A DNA stretch of 11,346 nt. Origin: Sulfurovum sp. UBA1140. GTDB taxonomy: Bacteria; Campylobacterota; Campylobacteria; Campylobacterales; Sulfurovaceae. Position numbers and translations under genes: made by a program. The DNA lies in the NCBI GenBank assembly GCA_002311915.1, contig DCAF01000066.1, positions 1 through 11,346 on the forward strand. The letters run 5' to 3'. Below, in pieces: positions 6,040-11,346 of the stretch. Every line of letters starts with the position of its first letter. Position 1 is the stretch's first letter. The notes below the pieces were generated by a model, which was not told where the DNA came from, did no database searches, and saw nothing but the letters and a program-made list of their open reading frames with translations.

Positions 6040-6053
6040 CAAGAGGTCAAAAC

Positions 6054-6323
6054 TTAGTTTCTGATGCCCATATCTGATTTAATGGTATTCCATCGTGTCA
6101 AGTCTTTACCTTTTAAATATCTCATAAGTCTTCTTCTTTGACCAACAAGTTTAAGTAGACCCAATCTTGAAGAGTGATCTTTTTTATTTATTTTAAGGTG
6201 CTCTGTTAAGTAAACAATTCTTGCTGTAAGTAATGCAACTTGAATCTCTGTAGAACCTGTATCGTTCTCACCTCTTGAATATTTAGCAATAATTTCTTGC
6301 TTTTTAGCCGTATCTAAAGCCAT
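6054..6323 (-). CDS. rpsO: 30S ribosomal protein S15
   Basis: An 89-residue S15, the standard length. It binds the central domain of 16S rRNA early in 30S assembly. The whole family pattern is present: GSTEIQVALLTARIVYLTEHLK, the DHSSRLGLLKLVGQRRRLMRYLK core that contacts rRNA, and the terminal helix ending IRN. AGGAGG stands five to six bases before the ATG, an unusually complete ribosome-binding site for this window. The gene appears to stand alone, divergent from the Rrf2 regulator across 175 bases. S15 is autoregulated through its leader in several bacteria, but I see no diagnostic pseudoknot here. Confidence 0.98.
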   Translation of the reverse strand: MALDTAKKQEIIAKYSRGENDTGSTEIQVALLTARIVYLTEHLKINKKDHSSRLGLLKLVGQRRRLMRYLKGKDLTRWNTIKSDMGIRN

Positions 6324-6434
6324 AATGACCTCCTGATTGGTAATTTAATTTTCCATTTAAAATGATAATAAATGAAATTAAGTTCGTATTTTAGCACTAT
6401 TTTTTTAAATAGAGATAAAACCTGAAATTAATAT

Positions 6435-6460
6435 TAATTAGAGTAAAATACTCTTAATTA
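6435..6460 (+). promoter_or_regulatory. Palindromic operator upstream of the Rrf2 regulator gene
   Basis: AGAGT (6440-6444) and ACTCT (6450-6454) flank AAAAT, and the symmetry continues outward as AATT/AATT with one extra base on the right. The layout (short G/C-containing arms around a 4-5-base A/T core, A/T flanks) resembles Rrf2-family sites such as the IscR type 1 box. It lies 45-64 bases before the regulator start, consistent with autoregulation. T-A-T-T-A-T around 6472-6480 could be the -10 region. Confidence 0.5.
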
Positions 6461-6498
6461 CAAACGTTGAATATTATTATAAAGGAAAGAATCAAAAT

Positions 6499-6900
6499 AT
6501 GCTATTAACCCGAGCCAGCGAATACGCCCTACTCTCATTAGATATTATAAGAAAATCCTCTAAACCCAAAGGTGCAGAGCAACTTGCTACAGAACTCAAT
6601 CTTCCTAAAAGCTTTTTAGCCAAAATTTTACAATCCCTTGCCCAGCATGATATTTTAGAATCTAAAAAAGGAGCTCACGGAGGATTTATTATGGCTAAAG
6701 AAGCAATGAAAATCACGGTAGCTGATGTAATTTTAGCAGCCGAAGGTAAACCCCCTACTGTTTTTGACTGCTCTGCTTATGCAAACAGTTGCCCAAATGG
6801 TATTATTGGAACTTGTAATATCTCTCCATTTTTAACCAACTTTCAATATAAAATAGATACATTTCTAAAAGAACTTACTATTGAGGATATTTTAAAATAA
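6499..6900 (+). CDS. Rrf2-family transcriptional regulator, probably Fe-S sensing
   Basis: A 133-residue Rrf2/IscR-family winged-helix regulator. The opening MLLTRASEYALLSLDII, the recognition-helix region LPKSFLAKILQSLAQHDILES and the wing SKKGAHGGFIMAK are characteristic. Three cysteines, C91, C98 and C106, sit in the loop where IscR, NsrR and RsrR hold a [2Fe-2S] or [4Fe-4S] cluster; spacing is x6/x7, against x5/x5 in E. coli IscR. It probably senses iron-sulfur status, NO or redox state. The stop overlaps the next start as TAATG, so the phosphoesterase is translationally coupled and shares its regulation. A palindrome upstream fits autoregulation. AAAGGA lies eleven bases before the ATG. 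Which effector is sensed cannot be decided from sequence. Confidence 0.9.
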   Translation: MLLTRASEYALLSLDIIRKSSKPKGAEQLATELNLPKSFLAKILQSLAQHDILESKKGAHGGFIMAKEAMKITVADVILAAEGKPPTVFDCSAYANSCPNGIIGTCNISPFLTNFQYKIDTFLKELTIEDILK

Positions 6901-7937
6901 TGTATATCTACCATCTTTCACATATTGACCTTGACGGCTACGGCTGTCAATATTTAACACAAAACTGCTTTACTCATATACAATCTTACAATGCCAACTA
7001 TGGACCAGAAGTCAAAGCCAGACTTCAAGAGATTATTACGGCTATTAAACGTGAAAAGTTTATAGGAAACAGTGAGGTTAAACATGTTGTTCTAATAACT
7101 GACCTAAACCTAACCACCAAAGAGGCCAACTGGTTAGAAAAAGAAGCCATGAGTGTTGGAGCAAAAATTCAGCTTTTAGACCACCACGGTTCAGGCGAAA
7201 AAACAGCAGAACAATTCATTTGGTACAAGCTTGACACCACAAAATGTGCCACCCTTATTACCTATGAGTGGCTTAAGAAGCACCATGGTTTTGATAAAAG
7301 CAACTACTATAGCAACATCGTAAAAGCCATTAATGCCATTGATATTTGGGTCTCGGATGATGAGTTTTTTGAATTTGGAAAAGTAGGTTTAGGAATGATT
7401 TCAGGAGCCAGAGAGATTAACCGTACCCTCTTCCCTCGTGAAGATAGGGCATTAAAGCTTTCACTTATAGAATCAATGAGAGATCATGTAAATAAAGAGA
7501 ATGCACACATTGCACTTGATGATACAATTCACCAACTTAAAAAAGATTTTTTCAAACAGAAAGAGGACAACACCAAAGATAATCTTGTTGCCCTCTATGT
7601 CACCCAACTACTAAGTCTTGATAAACAGCGTCTGATTATTGAATATCGAGGCTACAAAGGACTATTGGGGTACAATTTAGGCAACACCTCTATTTTGGGA
7701 AATACTTTTTTAATAGAAAACCCTGATTTCGATTTTTATATGGATATTAACTGGCGAGGAAACTTTTCACTTAGAAGCAATAATAAACTTGATGTCTCTA
7801 AAATGGCATCAGAAATTGGTAATGGTGGTGGACACCCCAATGCCAGTGGTGGAAAAATAAAAGAGTACAAAGACTCTTTTGTCTACAGTGATATTAAAAA
7901 TTTTGTTCAAAATTATATTGACGAGAAGACGGCGTAG
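6900..7937 (+). CDS. DHH/DHHA1-family phosphoesterase
   Basis: A 345-residue DHH phosphoesterase. Metal-binding motifs are in family order: H-I-D10-L-D12-G at the N-terminus (usually DHDGD-like), D68 in VLITDLN, the signature D94-H-H96 in QLLDHHGS, and an acidic motif around NAIDIWVSDDE. The C-terminal DHHA1 substrate-binding domain ends in G-N-GGGH-x-x-A-SGG (about 307-320). Such Mn-dependent enzymes cleave short oligoribonucleotides (NrnA), pApA or linear/cyclic dinucleotides, or act as nucleases; the exact substrate is not visible. The first motif deviates (Tyr after DG where Asp is common), so it is probably not a plain NrnA. It is expressed with the Rrf2 regulator through a TAATG overlap. 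Confidence 0.88.
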   Translation: MYIYHLSHIDLDGYGCQYLTQNCFTHIQSYNANYGPEVKARLQEIITAIKREKFIGNSEVKHVVLITDLNLTTKEANWLEKEAMSVGAKIQLLDHHGSGEKTAEQFIWYKLDTTKCATLITYEWLKKHHGFDKSNYYSNIVKAINAIDIWVSDDEFFEFGKVGLGMISGAREINRTLFPREDRALKLSLIESMRDHVNKENAHIALDDTIHQLKKDFFKQKEDNTKDNLVALYVTQLLSLDKQRLIIEYRGYKGLLGYNLGNTSILGNTFLIENPDFDFYMDINWRGNFSLRSNNKLDVSKMASEIGNGGGHPNASGGKIKEYKDSFVYSDIKNFVQNYIDEKTA

Positions 7938-7957
7938 AAAAATTAAAACTTGAAATA

Positions 7958-8013
7958 TTTGGAATCAGAAGGCTCTGCCTCCGTTTTTCGGGCCTAAACG
8001 CTCCGTTTCCAAA
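7958..8013. repeat. GC-richer imperfect palindrome at the end of the DHH gene
   Basis: TTTGGAA (7958-7964) and TTCCAAA (8007-8013) bracket a core much richer in G and C than its surroundings. The core contains GGC-TCT-GCC, CCG-TTTTT-CGG and two copies of CTCCGTTT / CTCCGTTT-like sequence (7979-7985, 8001-8007). It may be a dispersed palindromic repeat or a bidirectional terminator between the convergent phosphoesterase and toxin genes. The rest of this 132-base spacer shows nothing further. Confidence 0.45.
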
Positions 8014-8069
8014 AGTATAATGCTTATTTCTCTGATAACCTCAATTAGAATATTTTTAACAAAAAAAAC

Positions 8070-8447
8070 TCAACTTCTCACATCCTCTATCATTCGCATA
8101 GTAACAACTAACAACTCCCTCAAATAATCATCACAAATCACAAAAATAGTTTCAGCATCCAAATCAAAATAGTGGTGAGATAGAATATCTCTTATCCCTT
8201 TAACACCTTTCCAGTTTACAGAGGGATAGTTTGGCAGTAATTGCTTATCGGTTAATTTATCAATATTTTTAAACCCCTCACCAATAGCAACAAGCCTCAT
8301 AGAGATACTATCAAGTTTTTCCAATCCATTTGCATCAGCCAAAAAATCATCACTGCTATCAATCTCTTTAAATCGCTCTTCTATCAATTCTATAGAGAAT
8401 TTAATATCCTCAAGTGTTGAAAGGGTCATTAGTTTTTTATCAGACAT
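8070..8447 (-). CDS. hepT: HepT-like HEPN ribonuclease toxin
   Basis: A 125-residue all-helical HEPN protein of the HepT/DUF86 family. The active-site motif R-x4-H-x-Y is intact as R86-DILS-H91-H-Y93, with Asp replacing the common Asn after Arg. HepT toxins are dimeric RNases that cleave tRNA or mRNA, and in characterised pairs the Tyr is AMPylated by the partner MntA, which neutralises the toxin. The start lies inside the end of mntA (8 bases overlap), the usual antitoxin-first arrangement, so the two are translationally coupled. Such pairs act in plasmid or island stabilisation and phage defence. Its target here is unknown. The gene converges with the DHH phosphoesterase and carries no sign of truncation. 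Confidence 0.9.
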   Translation of the reverse strand: MSDKKLMTLSTLEDIKFSIELIEERFKEIDSSDDFLADANGLEKLDSISMRLVAIGEGFKNIDKLTDKQLLPNYPSVNWKGVKGIRDILSHHYFDLDAETIFVICDDYLRELLVVTMRMIEDVRS

Positions 8448-8727
8448 AGGTAATATCCTTTTGTATCATCTCCAACAATAGAGGTTTTATATGTTTATGT
8501 TCTCTTATAATATCAACCTTTTTTCGTAAATCTTCTTCTATACGTTGCTTTAACCCAACCAATCCAAATAGATCAGGCTTCATCTTGACAAAAATATCTA
8601 TATCACTATCTTGCCCTGCTTCACCACGAGCATAACTTCCAAATAGACCAATTTTTTCTATCTTGTATTGTTGTTGGAACTCTTTTTTATGGTTTGTTAG
8701 GTACTTTATAATCTGCTCTTTTGTCAT
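8440..8727 (-). CDS. mntA: MntA-like minimal nucleotidyltransferase antitoxin
   Basis: A 95-residue minimal nucleotidyltransferase (Pol-beta superfamily). The catalytic motif G30-S-YARG...DSD42-I-D44 is complete and a third acidic residue is D72 in KKVDIIRE. In characterised HepT/MntA pairs this enzyme transfers AMP from ATP to the toxin's RX4HXY tyrosine, so it acts as antitoxin by modification. It is the first gene of the two-gene operon. GGAG stands about ten bases before the ATG. The 267-base spacer upstream is strongly A+T-rich and holds its promoter somewhere; I could not single out one. Confidence 0.9.
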   Translation of the reverse strand: MTKEQIIKYLTNHKKEFQQQYKIEKIGLFGSYARGEAGQDSDIDIFVKMKPDLFGLVGLKQRIEEDLRKKVDIIREHKHIKPLLLEMIQKDITYV

Positions 8728-8937
8728 TTTTCTTGGTCTCCTTTTTTATATTTTCCTAATTTAAAATAACAATTTCCAAGCCCCATCCACGCGTCTTTAT
8801 AGTCTTTAAATATTTCAAAAATTTAATAAGAGACTTATACGATTAATATTAGTAGGAGTAGAGAGTATCACTTAAGTTGATTAAAGTGAAATAATATTTA
8901 AGTACAAAGTTTTAAAAAAGTTGCATGGATTTCCCTA

Positions 8938-8962
8938 GCTATAATTTAAGATTGATTATAGC
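8938..8962 (-). terminator. Hairpin downstream of hspR, possible terminator
   Basis: GCTATAAT (8938-8945) and ATTATAGC (8955-8962) form a perfect 8-bp stem with a 9-base loop, 33 bases after the hspR stop. On the minus strand a T-run (TTTTTTA) comes only some 20 bases later, so this is a weak terminator candidate. The remainder of the 8728-8994 spacer is A+T-rich; I see no gene or RNA in it. Confidence 0.4.
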
Positions 8963-8994
8963 CACTTGAATTAAAAGAAGGATTTGAAAAGCCA

Positions 8995-9366
8995 CTACTC
9001 TTCAAAAATAACAATATCGTAATTGCTGGTTATTACCACAGATTTATGCATGGGAACCGAGCCGTTACGATTTACTTTACTTAACTCTTCCCGTAAATTT
9101 TTTATCTCTTCATTCATTGCATCCATCTGTTTTTTAAGTTTTAAAATCATATCCACACCTGCTAAATTAATCCCCATCTTTCTAGTTAACTGAAGAATCA
9201 GTTTAATTTTATCAATATCTCGTTGTGAATAGAGTCTCATACGTCCTTGTGTACGAGAAGGCTCAATAAGCCCCTCTTTTTCGTATTGTCGTAGTGTTTG
9301 AGGGTGAATATCCAAAATAGAAGCAACAATAGAGATAAGATAGACGGGTTCATCATAACTATGCAT
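8995..9366 (-). CDS. hspR: Heat-shock repressor HspR (MerR family)
   Basis: A 123-residue MerR-type repressor. The winged helix spans about 8-52 (YLISIVASILDIHPQTLRQYEKEGL, then SRTQGRMRLYSQRDIDKI), closest to HspR, where the region LDIHPQTLRQYE is characteristic. A coiled-coil helix follows (about 76-98) and the tail ends in a hydrophobic strand, VVITSNYDIVIFEE. In Helicobacter and Campylobacter HspR represses chaperone genes and uses chaperone proteins as cofactors, so chaperone titration by misfolded proteins lifts repression. The start overlaps the end of dnaJ by 8 bases, giving a co-translated pair. Likely targets in this window are its own operon and grpE-dnaK, both of which carry similar half-sites over their promoters. 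Downstream genes of the same unit are not evident; a hairpin follows. Confidence 0.95.
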   Translation of the reverse strand: MHSYDEPVYLISIVASILDIHPQTLRQYEKEGLIEPSRTQGRMRLYSQRDIDKIKLILQLTRKMGINLAGVDMILKLKKQMDAMNEEIKNLREELSKVNRNGSVPMHKSVVITSNYDIVIFEE

Positions 9367-10291
9367 CGCTTAACTCACCTCCTGGTAATTTCTCTTTAAG
9401 TAGAGCAACAAATTCATCGTCAAGCTCATCTACATTAGGAAGTACAATATCTGAAATCAAATATAAATTTCCAGAGACTCCTGTTTTTCTATCAACCACA
9501 CCTGAGCCTTTAACTCTAAATTTCTGTCCACTTTTAGTATTCTGAGGAACTTTGAGGGTAATTAACTCATGTATCAATGTTTCAATTTTAATTTTTCCAC
9601 CAAAAAGAGCTGTTTTAAGTGGAACATCTAAAGTCAGATAGAGATCGTTCTCTCTTCTTTCATAATTATCAGAATCTGCCACTTCTACTTTAATTAAAAG
9701 GTCACCTCTTTGTGAACCGACACTCTTTCCTTTTCCTCGAACCCTAAGTGTCTCACCACTTTTAATTCCTGCAGGAATTTTAATATCAAAACTGTCTGAA
9801 TTAATTGAGATATTGTGTTTCCCCCCTTTAACCGAGACATAAAAAGGTACCGTAATGGTTGTTTTTTGATTAAGATCCTGTTTTCCACCTGAGTATCCTC
9901 CAGAACCAAAATTACTACCAAAACTTCCAAATCCACTTGAACTTCCAAAAGCAGACCCTGAAAAGCCAGACGATTTTCCAGCTCCTCCACCTGCACCACC
10001 AAAGATACTTTTTAATAAATCATCTAAATCAACATTACCCTGCTGTTGTGCAAAATCATGGAATTTTTGACCACCAAAAATTTGGTCACCATACATATCA
10101 TACTCATCTTTTTTCTGTTTATCCGAGAGTACCTCATAGGCTGCATTTATCTCTTTAAACTTATCAATGGCATCTTCATCTTTGTTTACATCGGGATGAT
10201 ACTTTCGTGCTAACTTCCGATAAGCCTTCTTAATCTCATCTGCACTTGATTTATCGTTAATTCCGAGGGTCTCATATAAACTTTTTGCCAT
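9359..10291 (-). CDS. cbpA: DnaJ-family co-chaperone, CbpA type (no zinc finger)
   Basis: A 310-residue J-domain protein. The J domain (about 4-70) has HPD at 32-34, needed to trigger DnaK ATP hydrolysis. A Gly/Phe/Ser-rich linker runs from about 98 to 136, and two beta-rich C-terminal client-binding domains follow (TTITVPFYVSVKGGKHN onward; LTLDVPLKTALFGGKI). The four CxxCxGxG repeats of classical DnaJ are absent, so it is the CbpA type; many Campylobacterota carry both. It is the first gene of a dnaJ-hspR operon, with consensus promoter and a HAIR-like site about 40-75 bases upstream. AAGGAAAAA precedes the ATG. A classical dnaJ may be elsewhere in the genome. Confidence 0.95.
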   Translation of the reverse strand: MAKSLYETLGINDKSSADEIKKAYRKLARKYHPDVNKDEDAIDKFKEINAAYEVLSDKQKKDEYDMYGDQIFGGQKFHDFAQQQGNVDLDDLLKSIFGGAGGGAGKSSGFSGSAFGSSSGFGSFGSNFGSGGYSGGKQDLNQKTTITVPFYVSVKGGKHNISINSDSFDIKIPAGIKSGETLRVRGKGKSVGSQRGDLLIKVEVADSDNYERRENDLYLTLDVPLKTALFGGKIKIETLIHELITLKVPQNTKSGQKFRVKGSGVVDRKTGVSGNLYLISDIVLPNVDELDDEFVALLKEKLPGGELSDA

Positions 10292-10331
10292 TCTTTTTCC
10301 TTATAGCATCTTGTGATTTTTATTTAACATG

Positions 10332-10361
10332 ATTATATCAAAAACTCTTAGTCTATGTCAA
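10332..10361 (-). promoter_or_regulatory. Sigma-70 promoter of cbpA-hspR
   Basis: On the minus strand TTGACA (10361-10356) and TATAAT (10337-10332) are exact consensus hexamers with an 18-base spacer. The start would be near 10325, giving a leader of about 34 bases before cbpA. Together with grpE these are the only two promoters in the window with both hexamers exact, as would suit repressor-controlled heat-shock genes. Confidence 0.8.
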
Positions 10362-10366
10362 TCAAG
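10346..10366 (-). promoter_or_regulatory. HspR (HAIR)-like operator over the cbpA promoter
   Basis: On the minus strand the site reads CTTGATT-N7-ACTAAGA, compared with CTTGAGT-N7-ACTCAAG: 6 of 7 in the left arm, 4 of 7 in the right, with canonical spacing. It overlaps the -35 hexamer and the upstream part of the spacer, as does the site at grpE. The weak right arm keeps confidence moderate. Confidence 0.45.
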
Positions 10367-10371
10367 GTTGA

Positions 10372-10887
10372 TTACTTTTGACGCATTAACATGATAATTA
10401 CAATAATAGGAGGAGCTGATAATGAAAAAAGATAACTTCCTATATCTAAAATTTCATTATTATTCAGATAAAAGAAACCAAAAATCAATAAGGCATAGGC
10501 TCCCAAACGATAAAAAGAGAGTGCACTTTTACTATCTTTGGTTGTTTGCCAAATAGAACGACGATTTTTTTTTAAATTTTCCCTCTCCTCTTTTACTACC
10601 TCTTGAAGTGATTTCTCTTTATCTGTTAACTTCTCATCTTCACTGTACAGATCAAAGGGGTCTTCTATCTTCTCTAGGGTATCACGGTTGTCCACGGCAA
10701 TTATAACTCCTGCATCTACCCGACTTTGTACCATATTACGATAAGAGATAATTGAAGCAAACATTATCAAAGAAGAGCTGATAAATCCTATTTGAGCATT
10801 AATTAGCCATGCTCTATTTCCACTTAGTAGACAAAAAATCACAATTCCAATATCTACAATCAAAAGAGCATTAATAATTCTTTTCAT
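10372..10887 (-). CDS. Conserved-looking integral membrane protein of unknown function
   Basis: A 171-residue protein with two pairs of predicted membrane helices (about 4-22 and 28-49, then 126-141 and 147-168) separated by a highly charged segment (about 65-120) rich in Glu, Asp and Lys, probably a cytoplasmic loop with a coiled-coil tendency (EKLTDKEKSLQEVVKEERENLKK). I recognise no family motif. Its ATG overlaps the stop of the AtpZ/AtpI-like gene as TAATG, so the two are made together. A role beside ATP-synthase assembly or membrane homeostasis is a guess from that neighbour only. It ends about ten bases before the HAIR-like site of the cbpA promoter, so cbpA transcription starts just past it. 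Confidence 0.8.
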   Translation of the reverse strand: MKRIINALLIVDIGIVIFCLLSGNRAWLINAQIGFISSSLIMFASIISYRNMVQSRVDAGVIIAVDNRDTLEKIEDPFDLYSEDEKLTDKEKSLQEVVKEERENLKKNRRSIWQTTKDSKSALSFYRLGAYALLIFGFFYLNNNEILDIGSYLFSLSAPPIIVIIMLMRQK

Positions 10888-11189
10888 TAATATTTATCAT
10901 CCTCATCATCACTATTATCATATTTTTTATAACGATAACGTGGATCATCTGCCAGTTTATCCAGCTCTTTTTTCTGTTTTTTATACGCTTTATAGACATT
11001 TAAAATTGCCGCCGATATACCAAAAAACACCCCTATCCAAAGTGTCCAAGAGGCTCCTGTGATATTTTTTAGAAATAGTCCAATCCCCACACCTAATAAA
11101 ATAGCAACCACCATAGATATACCTAAACTTAAGCCATCTGCCGCGGTAACTATCTTTTTAAACTTTGGTTCTTCTTGACCATTACTCAT
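10887..11189 (-). CDS. AtpZ/AtpI-family small membrane protein
   Basis: A 100-residue protein with two hydrophobic helices (about 19-40 and 48-66), a short Gly-rich turn between them and a highly charged C-terminal tail (KKQKKELDKLADDPRYRYKK, then Asp-rich). This is the pattern of the AtpZ/AtpI (DUF of F0F1-ATPase gene 1) family: GLSLGISMVVAILLGVGIGLFL with Gly spacing, then WTLWIGVFFGISAAILNVYKAYKK. Relatives sit beside ATP-synthase genes and are proposed to aid c-ring assembly or divalent-cation transport; in Campylobacterota they are often away from the atp operon. It is first in a two-gene unit. AAGGAA stands before the ATG. Confidence 0.82.
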   Translation of the reverse strand: MSNGQEEPKFKKIVTAADGLSLGISMVVAILLGVGIGLFLKNITGASWTLWIGVFFGISAAILNVYKAYKKQKKELDKLADDPRYRYKKYDNSDDEDDKY

Positions 11190-11214
11190 AAAAATTCCTT
11201 TTTAATTTTTTAGT

Positions 11215-11220
11215 ATTATA
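11215..11220 (-). promoter_or_regulatory. -10 box of the AtpZ/AtpI-like operon
   Basis: On the minus strand TATAAT lies 26 bases before the start codon, preceded by T-rich tracts and no recognisable -35 hexamer. This is the usual Campylobacterota promoter style and contrasts with the two heat-shock promoters in the window. Confidence 0.6.
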
Positions 11221-11298
11221 ACAAAATAGTAAAATAAAAATAGGGATAATTAAAAAAATAGAGAGATAAAAATAGAAGAAATTTAAATAAAAGTTAAC

Positions 11299-11319
11299 AC
11301 AAAGAGCAAAGCTCTTTGT
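11299..11319 (-). terminator. Intrinsic terminator of a gene lying beyond the window end
   Basis: ACAAAGAGC (11299-11307) and GCTCTTTGT (11311-11319) form a perfect 9-bp stem with a 3-base loop, followed on the minus strand by GTTAACTTTTATTT. It probably ends a minus-strand gene whose last codons are at or near the window edge (stops are available at 11321-11323 and 11334-11336), but too little is present to name it. Confidence 0.55.
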
Positions 11320-11346
11320 ATTAAGAGAGAAACTTACGCTCCTTTC

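Noticed and set aside
9694..10002. Alternative minus-strand frame inside cbpA
   Set aside because: It is an out-of-frame reading of the Gly/Ser-rich linker and C-terminal domains of a clear DnaJ-family gene.
1..11346. CRISPR array, tRNA or rRNA genes, intact transposase
   Set aside because: No regularly spaced repeats, no cloverleaf or rRNA-like sequence and no TnpA-like frame were seen on either strand.

Overview
The window is A+T-rich DNA from a Campylobacterota (Epsilonproteobacteria) chromosome, probably a free-living or marine Sulfurovum/Sulfurimonas/Arcobacter-like relative. This rests on base composition, the zinc-finger-less DnaJ (CbpA type) overlapping a full-length HspR, a stand-alone short chorismate mutase, grpE-dnaK, and an AtpZ/AtpI-like small membrane protein. 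Genus is inference; no rRNA marker is present.

Layout. Positions 25-2224 (+): a shortened DUF255/thioredoxin-like protein and a lipoprotein of unknown function, ending at an A/T-rich bidirectional terminator shared with the convergent chorismate mutase (2230-2526, -). Positions 2540-3297 (-) hold the most unusual object in the window: the wreck of an IscB (IS200/IS605-associated, Cas9-ancestor) element. A structured RNA segment that looks like an omega-RNA/HEARO RNA starts a few bases after the dnaK stop and is followed by the C-terminal third of an IscB protein. The N-terminal RuvC, bridge-helix and HNH parts have been deleted. Positions 3298-5863 (-): dnaK and grpE behind a perfect-consensus sigma-70 promoter that overlaps an HspR (HAIR)-like operator, with a hairpin next to the grpE ribosome-binding site; hrcA is not in its usual place. 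Then rpsO (-).

Positions 6499-7937 (+): an Rrf2-family (IscR-like) regulator translationally coupled to a DHH/DHHA1 phosphoesterase. Positions 8070-8727 (-): a HepT/MntA (HEPN/minimal nucleotidyltransferase) toxin-antitoxin pair, separated from the phosphoesterase by a GC-richer palindromic segment. Positions 8995-10291 (-): dnaJ/cbpA-hspR, with its own consensus promoter and HAIR-like site. Positions 10372-11189 (-): an AtpZ/AtpI-like protein coupled to an unknown four-helix membrane protein.

How the parts work together: DnaK, GrpE and DnaJ form one chaperone machine although encoded in two transcription units. HspR, encoded with DnaJ, probably represses both units, since similar half-sites sit on both promoters. 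The IscB relic lies directly downstream of dnaK on the same strand, so any surviving omega-RNA could be made from the heat-shock transcript.
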